64,000 nt of DNA. It comes from Salivita marina. Lineage in GTDB: Bacteria; Pseudomonadota; Gammaproteobacteria; Pseudomonadales; Azotimanducaceae. The stretch is from positions 744,001 to 808,000 of the forward strand of contig JAYQNS010000002.1 of the NCBI GenBank assembly GCA_038144425.1. The letters are read 5' to 3'. Below are positions 28,635-36,885 of the stretch, piece after piece. The notes under the pieces were generated by a model, which worked only from the letters and a program-made list of their open reading frames with translations, searched no databases and was not told the DNA's origin. The position numbers and the translations under genes are program-made. Position 1 is the stretch's first letter. Every line of letters starts with the position of its first letter.

Positions 28635-29525
28635 CTATTTACCCAAGGCTTTGTTGAGGGCTTCAAGGTCACCGGTGCTTCCCATGGTCGAAAGCGCTTC
28701 GCGGGCGCCTAAGGCATATTGGGGTGGGACCACCTCAGGCCCCTCTCCCGGCGCCCCCGGCGGGGTGTAGTAGCCCAACGCATATTGGCCCATGGCATAG
28801 CCTGCGAGTTCTTGCAGGGTGGGGCTGAGTGCCTTTGCCAGCTCCGGCGGACAGCTGAGATATTGGTTTTCTTCTTGCCGCAGCCACCCTAGGGCATAGG
28901 TAATATTGATGCCAATTCGGTCTTGCTGGCTTTTGTTCGAGCCTCCCCCATGGAAGACCGAACCGGAGTAGATCAGAACGGATCCTGCCGTCATCTCGGC
29001 CTGCGTAACTTCGTCTGGTTGAATTTCCCGATCGTCGGGCCACTGGGTGCTTCCCGGTACGACCTGGGTCGCCCCATTTTCCGCGGTGAAGTCCGTTACC
29101 GCCCAGATTGTGTTGAATTGGGGCTCTAGATGGCTCAGATGCCGGCCCCAGGCCCAGCGATCGCGGTGGATGGCCTGGGCCTTTTCACCTGGCCGAATGC
29201 GAATGATTTGGGTCAGGTGCAGCTGGACGCGTTCGCAATAGGGAGCCAGAAACTTTTTGCAGGGTTCAAGGATTGTTGGGTGTTCAATCAGCTCTCGACA
29301 GCGCTGAGAGCGAACAAGAAGGCCGCCGGTACGGGTGGTATTGAAACCGGCAAAAGGGTCCTGCCCATTGCTGGTGTGGTTCATGAAGGGGTCGGTCTCG
29401 CCACGCAAGGCCACCAGAAACTCCGGGCTCAAAACGTCGTCCAAAATTACCGCGCCATCGCGCTCAACGGTTGCGGTGATGGTCGCCGGATCCGCGGTTG
29501 CGGGAAGGTGTTGGAGTTGCGCCAT
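28635..29525 (-). CDS. Phytanoyl-CoA dioxygenase (PhyH) family protein
   Basis: Fe(II)/2-oxoglutarate-dependent oxygenase of 296 residues. The iron triad is visible as HRD in QAIHRDRWAWG and a distal His in SGSVFHGGGSN, with the 2-oxoglutarate-binding Arg in DRIGINITY. The start at 29525 (MAQLQHLP) is preceded by AGGAG. Bacterial PhyH proteins hydroxylate diverse carboxylates, fatty acyl chains or natural products. It follows the RidA gene by 11 bases and precedes the exported MBL protein, so the three form an operon. A second PhyH, clearly divergent, lies at 46197-47402. Confidence 0.9.
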   Translation of the reverse strand: MAQLQHLPATADPATITATVERDGAVILDDVLSPEFLVALRGETDPFMNHTSNGQDPFAGFNTTRTGGLLVRSQRCRELIEHPTILEPCKKFLAPYCERVQLHLTQIIRIRPGEKAQAIHRDRWAWGRHLSHLEPQFNTIWAVTDFTAENGATQVVPGSTQWPDDREIQPDEVTQAEMTAGSVLIYSGSVFHGGGSNKSQQDRIGINITYALGWLRQEENQYLSCPPELAKALSPTLQELAGYAMGQYALGYYTPPGAPGEGPEVVPPQYALGAREALSTMGSTGDLEALNKALGK

Positions 29526-29536
29526 GGGTGATTCTC

Positions 29537-29929
29537 CTATTCCACCATCGCGGTACATTTGATTTCGATCTTGAAGGAGGGGTCCACTAGGGCTGTCACC
29601 TGCACCAGAGTTTGGCTGACCTCGGGGGCCTTCCCATAGATGCGATGGCGCTCTGCGAATAGAGCTTCAACCGCGCCCATGCATTCGTCGATGTCTGTTA
29701 CAAACCAGGTTTCATCGACAAGATTGTCCATGGTGGCGTCAAAGGTCGAGAGGACTTCTTTTATATGTCCGTAGGCGAGGGTCATTTGCTTTAGGAGACT
29801 GTCAGGGGCCCGCCCGTTATCGTCGGTCCCTACCTGCCCCGCGAGATAAAGCGTCCCTCCTACCTGAACCCCCTGGCAAAAAAGATCGGAGTAGGGCCCG
29901 CTGCGGTGAAGTTTTTTTTCAATGCTCAT
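29537..29929 (-). CDS. RidA family protein
   Basis: Small trimeric Rid/YjgF-type protein of 130 residues: AGQVGTDDNGRAP near the N-terminal third, a central helix, and SQTLVQVTALVDPSFKIEIK at the end. RidA enzymes hydrolyse reactive enamines and imines, but the Arg that defines the RidA archetype is not evident at the usual C-terminal place: the segment reads ALVDPSFKIEI. This therefore fits better one of the Rid1-7 subgroups of unknown substrate. First gene of the RidA-PhyH-MBL operon. Confidence 0.85.
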   Translation of the reverse strand: MSIEKKLHRSGPYSDLFCQGVQVGGTLYLAGQVGTDDNGRAPDSLLKQMTLAYGHIKEVLSTFDATMDNLVDETWFVTDIDECMGAVEALFAERHRIYGKAPEVSQTLVQVTALVDPSFKIEIKCTAMVE

Positions 29930-29997
29930 GCTGACTTCTCCCTTCCTCCCGACCCGGTATCCCAGGCTTATCCGGGGTATTTTTATTTTACGCTGCC

Positions 29998-30684
29998 TTA
30001 CTCGTACAAGCCGTTTCCATTGCAGGTCCGGGTAGCCAGCTCTAAGGCAGTCGCTTCATGCTCCAAAACTCGCGCGCGCAAATTATCAAGAATGTCTTTC
30101 AAGGCGCGGCTCAGTATTTGAAGAGGGTCAAGCTGCTGGTTTGGGTTCGCTTCGCTCGAGGCCCATTCCGCGTCAACGGCCCTTGCCGTGGGATCAACGA
30201 AAGCCGTCCCGCCCGGCTCCTTACCCCACCAGTTATTTTCCGCCGCGCGCGCGTCAAGAAGGGGCGCTAATTTGCGGCCAGTTTCTTCGATTTCATCCAG
30301 CCAGGGCAGGGGCTGATCCCAGATGCCGGGCTCCCCCGCGGGCTCATAGGTAAAGCCCCGGCTCTCGTAGATGGCGGCTACCTTGGCATCGTACTCAAGG
30401 ATAAGCGCCTGAACTTCAGGGCGGTCCCAGTAACCGGGAGCCTCCTCCCCGGGGGGAAGGCGCTGGGAAATATCGTCTTCGAGGGTGAGAAGCTCTTCTT
30501 CGATGGAGAAGAGCATTGGCAAGCGTTTTGCGGCCTTAGCAACTTGGTCAGCAAGTGCTTTTAATTCTGTAATCTCCAGAGAATCGGAGGCCCGGGGATA
30601 TTCCGTCGCAAGGCATCGGTCAAAGTCCGACTCGCACCCAAAAAACGTCATACACAGTAGCGATAATATGAAAAGGCGTGCCAC
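29998..30684 (-). CDS. Lipoprotein of unknown function
   Basis: 228 residues with a lipoprotein signal (LCMTFFGCESD, lipid Cys about 17) followed by a mostly helical, acidic protein with four further Cys (DRCLATEY early, TRTCNGNG near the end) and a Trp-rich middle (PGIWDQPLPWLDEIEE, AENNWWGKE). I do not recognise a family. It is 68 bases upstream of the RidA gene in the same direction and could be cotranscribed. Confidence 0.75.
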   Translation of the reverse strand: MARLFILSLLCMTFFGCESDFDRCLATEYPRASDSLEITELKALADQVAKAAKRLPMLFSIEEELLTLEDDISQRLPPGEEAPGYWDRPEVQALILEYDAKVAAIYESRGFTYEPAGEPGIWDQPLPWLDEIEETGRKLAPLLDARAAENNWWGKEPGGTAFVDPTARAVDAEWASSEANPNQQLDPLQILSRALKDILDNLRARVLEHEATALELATRTCNGNGLYE

Positions 30685-31019
30685 GGATAGCTCACCCCCT
30701 AAGAACCCAGTTAGGCTGCCCCATGCGGGGGGGCGTGTCGAGCCCTGAACCTTTGTTTCAAGATGAGTCGAGCGCGGCTAGAGAGTGAATGAGGAATGAT
30801 GGCCCCGGCTTCGATCGTAGGCTTTCCCTTATCCCGATCGCCGCTGGATGTTGCTCAGGCTGGGTATCCTGGTGCTGCACTCAATAGTGTTTACGCGATT
30901 TTCCCTTGATCAAGAGGAACACCGAAAGGTGATGCAGGAGGCCGAAGAACGGTGTTCTTGAGGGGCTTTGATTCAAAAAGGCGCCCTGCAAAATAGCGGG
31001 GCGCCCTAGGGTGAAGAAG
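30685..31019. other. 335-base gene-free stretch
   Basis: Lies between the minus-strand lipoprotein start and the end of the exported family gene at 31020. It holds the terminator at 30980-31005 and presumably the lipoprotein promoter. A short ORF of about 37-46 codons ends at 30960 but has no ribosome site; no other structure was seen. Confidence 0.5.
30980..31005 (-). terminator. Intrinsic terminator of the exported family gene
   Basis: On the minus strand GGCGCCC (31005-30999) pairs with GGGCGCC (30986-30980) around a 12-base loop and is followed by TTTTT, a standard rho-independent terminator 14 bases after the stop at 31020. Confidence 0.8.
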
Positions 31020-31727
31020 TTACAGGTCAGCGAGAACTCGATTAACATTCATTCGGTGCACTTTTCGAATTCCGGCGACCTTCTTTTGGAAGTCCACGAA
31101 GGCTGGACTTGGATTGCTGTTATCCAGCAAAGCAGCGAGGCTTGGGGCACCTGCGAAAGCGATATGGGTGACCTCGCTATTTGCGCCGCCTTGAACTCGC
31201 CACAAGCCGTAGGCCCCGGAAACAATGCCGTTACTTTCCTGCGAAGCCATAAGATTTTTGTAGGCGTCAACGTAGGCGGCCTCATCAGCGATGCTGAGCT
31301 GCCAAACCACGTAAGCGCTGTCCTTTGTGTAGTCCCCTCCGGTGACAAGAGTCTTCACGAGCTGTTGTGAAGTGAACTCAGCGTGTTGGGACAGAACCCT
31401 TCCCGCGTCGGCCCAGGCCCGGCACTGACCAAGGGCCTGAAAGGTCGCTTCCATGGCCGATGCATCCGGAAAATTCCAGATAATGGAGTGGGTCGGTTCC
31501 TCCGTCCCATTAAAGGTCTCCGCCATGATGCGGATGGCCGTAGGGGCCTGCTGCCGGCATTCGCTTTGGGCAAACTGCACGAAAGCGGCGGCGACGCTCG
31601 CTTGATCAGCGGTCTTCATTTGGAAGATTGCGCCGAACTCGGGAACGGTCGCGCTCTCTGCTACGGCGCTTGCGCTGCCCAGCAGTAGGGCGGTCGACGT
31701 TAATGTGATTTTGAAAAAGTTACGCAT
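31020..31727 (-). CDS. Exported tandem barrel-like family protein, subgroup I
   Basis: 235 residues; signal peptide ends near SAVAES. Two halves each contain a form of the family signature: TFNGTEEPTHSIIWNFPDAS and GANSEVTHIAFAGAPSLAAL. Each half ends in a conserved region before a predicted last strand, and the C-terminus (KVHRMNVNRVLADL) resembles that of the 38525-39244 protein. Two Cys (QSECRQQ, LGQCRAW) occur only in the first half. Start at 31727 with GGAGAGA ahead; upstream in-frame codons lack this. It is divergent from the subgroup II gene at 32095. Function unknown. Confidence 0.8.
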   Translation of the reverse strand: MRNFFKITLTSTALLLGSASAVAESATVPEFGAIFQMKTADQASVAAAFVQFAQSECRQQAPTAIRIMAETFNGTEEPTHSIIWNFPDASAMEATFQALGQCRAWADAGRVLSQHAEFTSQQLVKTLVTGGDYTKDSAYVVWQLSIADEAAYVDAYKNLMASQESNGIVSGAYGLWRVQGGANSEVTHIAFAGAPSLAALLDNSNPSPAFVDFQKKVAGIRKVHRMNVNRVLADL

Positions 31728-32094
31728 GGAATCTCTCCGTAGAAAACTCAGGTTAAGCAATCCAGTGCTGTGCACCGGTGGTGGTTGTTGGGCGAGGTCA
31801 TAGTGATAAGAACTCATCACGATCTTTGGCGAGGCTGAGGAAATTAAGACCATCTTCCGACAAGAGGTCTTTGCCGTAAGAGAAAGAGTGAAAGTTTGAA
31901 ATATTCGGTAACGTTTTGAGGGTTTGGAGCAGTGCTGGGGGATCGCTGGGCCCTTAAATTCGGTCTAACGGGATAGGGAAGAGGGGCTTACTTTTTCTGC
32001 CGTTGATCACCCGGTCCTTAATCCCGTTAGGGTATTAAAAGGTGTCGCCGTAAGAGTTCCTAGGCGTCTCTTAATTACAGAGGAAGTAGAACCC

Positions 32095-32871
32095 ATGATT
32101 AGAGTAATGACGGGAATGGTTTTCGCTTGTCTTCTCGCTGGTACCGCTTCAGCGCGCGGCGAGGAGGGGGCAAATTGGTTAGTGCCCTTAGGCAGCGCCG
32201 TGTCCCATACGGCCCACATCTGTCAACTTAAGGACGGGGCTACCATGGAGGATATTGCTCGGATTGATGAGCGCCTCCACGAAACCCTAAGGGACCGTTC
32301 GGTAACGGGGTTGCGACAGATCGTAACGCCCTTGTTCGCGGTGAACGCGGGCTATGACTACCTCGCCTTTATGTGGTCCACCTGGGAGGAATTCGGTGAT
32401 TTGTGGAATTGGATCACTGGAACTCCTGAAGGACAGGCCATGGCGCATGCGTGGGATGATTACGAAAGCTGCGAGGCCGTGGTCTCCTCGGTATTTCCTT
32501 TGTTGCGCCAAGCGGCGCAGGAGGTGAGCGGGCCTCAGGTGGCAACGGCAGAGTGGTGCACTCGAAAAGACGGGATTTCTCAGGAGCAACTGGGCGCAAA
32601 GCACCGGTCCATTGCTGAGGCGAATCGGGAAAACCCTCTGGTTGCCTGGTGGGGCGTAGGCTATCCGCAGGGCGGGGCTCGAACGGGTGCTTTCCCTGGC
32701 GAATTTTTCCACCTCGTTACTTACCGGGACATGGCCGCTTACGCTGGGGCAAAGCAGGCGGTGGCGGACGGGGGCTGGCGTGAGCGCGGCGACTACTACA
32801 GCGCCTACGCGGACTGCTCGGGAGAGCATGTGCTGAGTGTGCAGAATGTTTTTCGAGGCAATGGCCGCTAG
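32095..32871 (+). CDS. Exported tandem barrel-like family protein, subgroup II
   Basis: 258 residues; signal peptide ends near TASARG. Two repeats share a layout: an early Cys (HICQLKDGATMEDI; AEWCTRKDGISQEQL), an aromatic mid-strand (GYDYLAFMWSTWEEF; GEFFHLVTYRDMAAY) and a late Cys (YESCEAVV; YADCSGEH). Cys spacing within the first repeat is about 83 residues. That pattern, seen again in three to four neighbours, suggests one disulfide per domain. Ribosome site AGAGGAAG precedes the ATG. Its closest relative is the convergent gene at 32944-33723. No known family assigned. Confidence 0.8.
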   Translation: MIRVMTGMVFACLLAGTASARGEEGANWLVPLGSAVSHTAHICQLKDGATMEDIARIDERLHETLRDRSVTGLRQIVTPLFAVNAGYDYLAFMWSTWEEFGDLWNWITGTPEGQAMAHAWDDYESCEAVVSSVFPLLRQAAQEVSGPQVATAEWCTRKDGISQEQLGAKHRSIAEANRENPLVAWWGVGYPQGGARTGAFPGEFFHLVTYRDMAAYAGAKQAVADGGWRERGDYYSAYADCSGEHVLSVQNVFRGNGR

Positions 32872-32895
32872 CTTCGGAAGGTGTCAAATCGTTTT

Positions 32896-32928
32896 GATCG
32901 GGGCTGAGCCTTACGCTCAGCTCCGATC
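32896..32928. terminator. Bidirectional terminator hairpin
   Basis: GATCGGGGCTGAGC (32896-32909) and GCTCAGCTCCGATC (32915-32928) form a 14-bp stem with one mismatch and a 5-base loop, followed by TTT on the plus side. It lies between the convergent exported-protein genes ending at 32871 and 32944. Confidence 0.7.
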
Positions 32929-32943
32929 TTTAAGGTGTAGGGC

Positions 32944-33723
32944 CTAATTCCAGGGGCGCTTTGGAGTATGGATAATTTTCACCCCATAGCTGTTCCGCCC
33001 GGTGCAATCGGCAAAAGCTTGGCGGTAGTTCGCAAGCTCCTTCCGTAGAGATCCGTTCGCCTCTCCGTCGAGGGCTGCCATTTGGGAGGTCAAGCTCGGA
33101 TACCAGACCATGTGGGCAAAGTCTGTCCGCTTCTGCCCGTTCGCAAAGGTTTCCGGCACCCCAGCCATGGGCCAGACAATATTCCAAATGTAGTCCGCCT
33201 GAGCCTCTTCGTTGAGCTCCACAAAATCATCGTGGCGCGCAAGCAGGGTGGACATGTCTACGTTCTCGCGCATGTTACAGCTTTCGACGTGGAGAACTTT
33301 GGTGGTTTGAAGATCGGACTCATCGACTAAAGGGTACTTGAGGCGACTTCCGTAGAGTGCGACCTTGCAAGAGGCAACCTGATCAATGGCCTGCTGCGCC
33401 GCGGCTCCTGTTTCGGCCCAATTGTCTAAGACCCCAGCCATTTCCGAGAAGGGGAGGAAGTTAAGCCAATAAAAGTCGTAACCCTCTGCAATATCAAACT
33501 GAGGCGTTAACTCCGCAGTCCAACCATTGTAGGAATAGTCTTCGGTCCATTTTCGCCAACCCGCCAGCGCTTGATTGACATCCGCCATATCTTTGCCTGC
33601 GTTCAGCGTGCAGTAGTGAGCTTGCATAGCAACCACCCCGCCCCCTTGGGGTACGTGATGGTCCGCCAGTGCGCTTGTGGCCAGGCCGATGGCAAGCGTT
33701 GTGGTCATTACGGCTTTAAGCAT
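32944..33723 (-). CDS. Exported tandem barrel-like family protein, subgroup II
   Basis: 259 residues; signal peptide ends ATSALADHH. Two repeats with the subgroup Cys layout: HYCTLNAGKDMADV to VASCKVAL, and ESCNMRENVDMSTLL to FADCTGRNSYG. The aromatic strand GYDFYWLNFLPF aligns with GYDYLAFMWSTW of the 32095 protein and TDFAHMVWYPSL with that of others. Start at 33723 with GGGGA upstream. It is transcribed towards the 32095 gene and follows the amine oxidase gene in the same direction after a hairpin at 33919. Function unknown. Confidence 0.8.
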   Translation of the reverse strand: MLKAVMTTTLAIGLATSALADHHVPQGGGVVAMQAHYCTLNAGKDMADVNQALAGWRKWTEDYSYNGWTAELTPQFDIAEGYDFYWLNFLPFSEMAGVLDNWAETGAAAQQAIDQVASCKVALYGSRLKYPLVDESDLQTTKVLHVESCNMRENVDMSTLLARHDDFVELNEEAQADYIWNIVWPMAGVPETFANGQKRTDFAHMVWYPSLTSQMAALDGEANGSLRKELANYRQAFADCTGRNSYGVKIIHTPKRPWN

Positions 33724-33918
33724 TTTGGTTTCCCCTTTTGCTCCTTGACGGCGCTGAAGCAAGCTAGTGCGCTCAGCAGGAAGAGCATGGAGCTCGCGCC
33801 GATGCTTGTCGTCCGCATATGGGAATACCGACGCCCCACGGGACCTGCGGGCGCAAGTGGAAGTGGCTTTGACGAGATTTGTTAGGGCAGCTTCCGAAGG
33901 GCGGCGGCTGAGCCCTGT

Positions 33919-33941
33919 CCGAGCCGGTTTCCCTGGCTCGG
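33919..33941 (-). terminator. Hairpin after the amine oxidase gene
   Basis: CCGAGCC (33919-33925) and GGCTCGG (33935-33941) form a 7-bp stem with a 9-base loop, 35 bases past the minus-strand stop at 33976. No U-run follows, so efficiency is uncertain. Confidence 0.4.
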
Positions 33942-33975
33942 AATGAGCAGTCCGTTGGGATGCCGTACCTCAGCG

Positions 33976-36009
33976 CTACTCCGGCACATCCAGGGCGGGA
34001 TTACGGTCAAAGGAGTTCCGAGGTTTGAGTTCTATCTCATCAACCTTTGCGGGCATAACGGGCCAATCCTCGGCCATGGGGACATGATGAAAGCCGATCA
34101 TGGGCCAGGCAACGAGGTCCGTTCCGACGATCGCTTCATTATCAGAGGCGTAGACCGGAAGGCCCTGGTTGGCAGCGGATTGATTTACCGCGGTCCCGGC
34201 GGAGAAGAGCTCGTCTTCCTTATAGCGCGTTACCCAAAGGTTGTTCCTTAGGAAACCTGCGCGGCGGTAGATCGGGTCCTCCATGGATACCAAGGGGCGC
34301 GTGTTGGGGAAGATAAGCTGATAGGCCGTCGGGTACCCCATGCGATTTCGTTTTGTGCTGCTGACAAAGGTCAGCAACGCAGGCGTTTCGACCTTCATGA
34401 GGGTTTGCGCCGCCAGCTCGCTCGGCACGGTCTCCCTTTCAACGGTCCAGATGCCCTGCCTCGGCGAATCCTTTGGTTGCGGCTCAGCAACAAGCCGCTG
34501 GCGGACGAAGTTGTTTTCTTCGCCATCAATGTCGAGATCGATGCGATAGCTAAAGAAGTGATCGTGATTAACTCCAAGGCGGTGAGGCGCGATCAGCGTT
34601 CCCGTTTTCGTTTCTTTTCCCGCCTTCGGATCATCGAGGGAGGCGGAGAAGACACCCTTTGTTGCGTCAATGCCCGTGGAGATCAAGCGGATCCGCAGGC
34701 GTCCATCCTGCTGAAAGATAAAATCTTGGAAATAGTCGTAGTTCCCAATCACTGCGATCATTCGAACAACCAGATTGGTTGCTCGACGGGAATTATGTAT
34801 CTCCATTCCAGGAACTTCGTCGAAAAGGGATTCGTGATGGCGCCAGCTTGGGTAGCCTGGGTCATCTTCAAAAATGCAAACACGCTTGCTTACCGTAAAG
34901 GCTTCGCCAGCGCCGTTGTGGAGCACTACGTCCTGGAAAATGGCATTCGCCGGACAATCATTGCCCTTTAGTTCCGTAGCCATGTTCCCAAACCCGTACT
35001 CGCCCATGTCAAAGTAGGCGCGGTAGAACCAATGGGTATCGGGGTCTTGATAGGGGACAAACATTTCAGACATGGCGATCTCGTAGGCGATCGGTCTGAA
35101 TCTGTTGCCGGAAACGACCCCCACATTATTAAGGATCGTGCCTTGCCTCGGATCAAGACGCAGATGGAATCGCCAGTTCTGCCAGTCGATCTGACTTCCC
35201 GAAACGGTAAAATTGACCCCGCCCTCCTGAGAAACGCCGATGGGCTTTAGCGGTGCCCGGGTCTCAAGCGCGTTGGGCTGGAATTCAATGACCTCATAAT
35301 CGTTTGGGGGGGCCGTCTTGCCCTCGAAGCTATCCGTAAGCTCGATGAGCTTTCGCGCCTCCACATCAAAGAGCATGCTAAGCCCTTCCACGGGTCTCGC
35401 CCAGGCGCTGGTTGTCGGTAAGAGGCCAAGCTTTCCCTGGCCTCGGATGTTGAAACAGTCAAATCTCGCCAGGCGCTGCTTGGTTGGGTCCGCCAGATCG
35501 GCAAAGAAGCGCCCAGTCGTGCGAGGGAGGCAGAGTCCATCCTCGGCATCAACACCTCGGCGGCGGAGCGCTTCCTGCACTTCAGGCAGCGCGTTCACTG
35601 CCTCTAGGGCGCCATAGATTTCTGCGCTCACTAGCATCGGTTGTCCCGAGGTCAGCTCGACAGGCTCGGAGAGCGACCCTGTGGAAAACTCGTAATGCGC
35701 GCTATAGGACTTCCGCCCAAGACGAAATCGGACATCCGCGGCCCTGAGCGCGTCGGTGCCTGGGCTCCAGCGAAGGGCCTCGCTCTTCTTTGGTTCCGCG
35801 AGGCTAATGCGGTTGAAGAGAGGACTTTCGCTACTTGCTTGCACAACGGCAGCAGCGGCTTCGTTGATTTCCCCTTCCGTAAGCCCGTGCCAGGGCGAGA
35901 GGGAGGCGCGCTCCGGGGTCGCCTCCTTGCCGGTGGGTGCTGGAGCCTCCTTCCCGCAGCCGGCGACTAAAAAACTCAACGCTAGAATTAGAATGCCTGT
36001 CCGCTTCAT
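33976..36009 (-). CDS. Lipoprotein copper amine oxidase (primary-amine oxidase)
   Basis: Topaquinone-dependent oxidase converting a primary amine to aldehyde, NH3 and H2O2. All key residues are present in about 677 residues: catalytic base Asp334 in YFDMGEYGFGN, the cofactor Tyr424 in VIGNYDYF, copper ligands His482 and His484 in NHDHFF and a late His near 641 in GFHHVPMAEDWPVMP. Unusually the N-terminus is a lipoprotein signal (FLVAGCGK, lipid Cys about 18), so the enzyme is probably tethered to a membrane in the periplasm. The start at 36009 is chosen because it leads straight into the signal. Substrate unknown. Confidence 0.92.
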   Translation of the reverse strand: MKRTGILILALSFLVAGCGKEAPAPTGKEATPERASLSPWHGLTEGEINEAAAAVVQASSESPLFNRISLAEPKKSEALRWSPGTDALRAADVRFRLGRKSYSAHYEFSTGSLSEPVELTSGQPMLVSAEIYGALEAVNALPEVQEALRRRGVDAEDGLCLPRTTGRFFADLADPTKQRLARFDCFNIRGQGKLGLLPTTSAWARPVEGLSMLFDVEARKLIELTDSFEGKTAPPNDYEVIEFQPNALETRAPLKPIGVSQEGGVNFTVSGSQIDWQNWRFHLRLDPRQGTILNNVGVVSGNRFRPIAYEIAMSEMFVPYQDPDTHWFYRAYFDMGEYGFGNMATELKGNDCPANAIFQDVVLHNGAGEAFTVSKRVCIFEDDPGYPSWRHHESLFDEVPGMEIHNSRRATNLVVRMIAVIGNYDYFQDFIFQQDGRLRIRLISTGIDATKGVFSASLDDPKAGKETKTGTLIAPHRLGVNHDHFFSYRIDLDIDGEENNFVRQRLVAEPQPKDSPRQGIWTVERETVPSELAAQTLMKVETPALLTFVSSTKRNRMGYPTAYQLIFPNTRPLVSMEDPIYRRAGFLRNNLWVTRYKEDELFSAGTAVNQSAANQGLPVYASDNEAIVGTDLVAWPMIGFHHVPMAEDWPVMPAKVDEIELKPRNSFDRNPALDVPE

Positions 36010-36313
36010 TATCTTCGTCCCCCACCTATGTACGCGTTTTCCCCTTTCCACTTACGCTAGCAATCCCTTCCCCCTGGGTCTACGCCTTCAATCTTGGCGT
36101 GCCAGGGTCAATTCGTTATCCGCCCCCCGGCCCCTGGAAGAAGGGTTAAGGAGGGTTGCGGTCTACGTAAGCCCTCCTTACTAAGGTCTGCTAATCACTC
36201 ATAGAGAACGCAAGATGATCGAAATAGTGCGAGTTTTTCGTCACGATGATGACGGTCTGGTTTTAAATCAGGCGTAAGCTGAATCCAAAAAACAACCCTC
36301 GGAGGGGGAACAG
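36010..36313. other. 304-base divergent intergenic region
   Basis: Separates the amine oxidase gene (minus) from the small membrane protein gene (plus) and must hold both promoters. One hairpin is visible: TAAGGAGGG (36147-36155) with CCCTCCTTA (36172-36180), 16-base loop. No gene seen. Confidence 0.5.
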
Positions 36314-36714
36314 ATGAATCCAGCTGAGCTCGCATCGTGGACCTTGATGGCCAGTTTTCTCACGGCCAATGCGACCTACTTTGTAGGGGGCATCATCGCG
36401 GTATGGTTAGGTTTCCGCATTTCCAACAACATTTACGCGGGGAGGGCACGCCGCTTTTAGCGCGATTACTGGCAACTGCCTATAGCCTCTGTGCAACCTT
36501 TTATATGTACAGCACCTTAAGCCAGCAGGTCAGAACTGTAACGGACTTTGCCAATGGATTTGCGGCTGCATCGCAAACCCAAGAGTTGAGTGCGGCGGCA
36601 CAACGAATGGCGGCCTTTGATGGTACCGTTCCCAGCATTGTTAACACGGTGTTTGTGGTGGCCATCGTCATCTTCCAGCTGGCTGGAATCTGGATGAAGC
36701 GAGACTCGGCGTAA
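36314..36714 (+). CDS. Small integral membrane protein, about three helices (frame broken)
   Basis: Begins MNPAELASWTLMASFLTANA; first helix about 8-38. The frame breaks at GGGG 36439-36442; one extra G gives YAGEGTPLLARLLATAYSLC and a protein of about 133 residues with further helices near 48-68 and 105-125. Between them lies a polar segment TQELSAAAQRMAAF. GGAGGGGG precedes the ATG and a terminator follows the stop. I do not recognise the family. It is alone between the amine oxidase and Rieske genes. Confidence 0.65.
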
Positions 36715-36720
36715 GCGCCT

Positions 36721-36741
36721 AGGGGCCCCGCAGGGGCCCCT
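36721..36741 (+). terminator. Intrinsic terminator of the small membrane protein gene
   Basis: AGGGGCCCC and GGGGCCCCT form a perfect 9-bp stem with a GCA loop, followed by GTTTGTTT, 6 bases after the stop at 36714. Confidence 0.8.
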
Positions 36742-36885
36742 GTTTGTTTCGTGGCGGACGTCCGGCAGCAAAACCTTCGTTTCTCGCCGGGCGATGATTA
36801 TGAGGGCACCTTGCGGTTTGACGTTTAGGTAAGCAGGCTTGATGGCAATCGGTAACCGCGACCTGCCAGCGGGAGATGTCTTGCG

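Noticed and set aside
30848..30960. Short ORF of 37 codons ending QEAEERCS in the gap before 31020
   Set aside because: No ribosome site, no recognisable homology and no operon context; could be chance.
36147..36180. TAAGGAGGG/CCCTCCTTA hairpin as a riboswitch
   Set aside because: Simple stem with a 16-base loop, no conserved riboswitch core recognised, and its place between divergent genes is not diagnostic.
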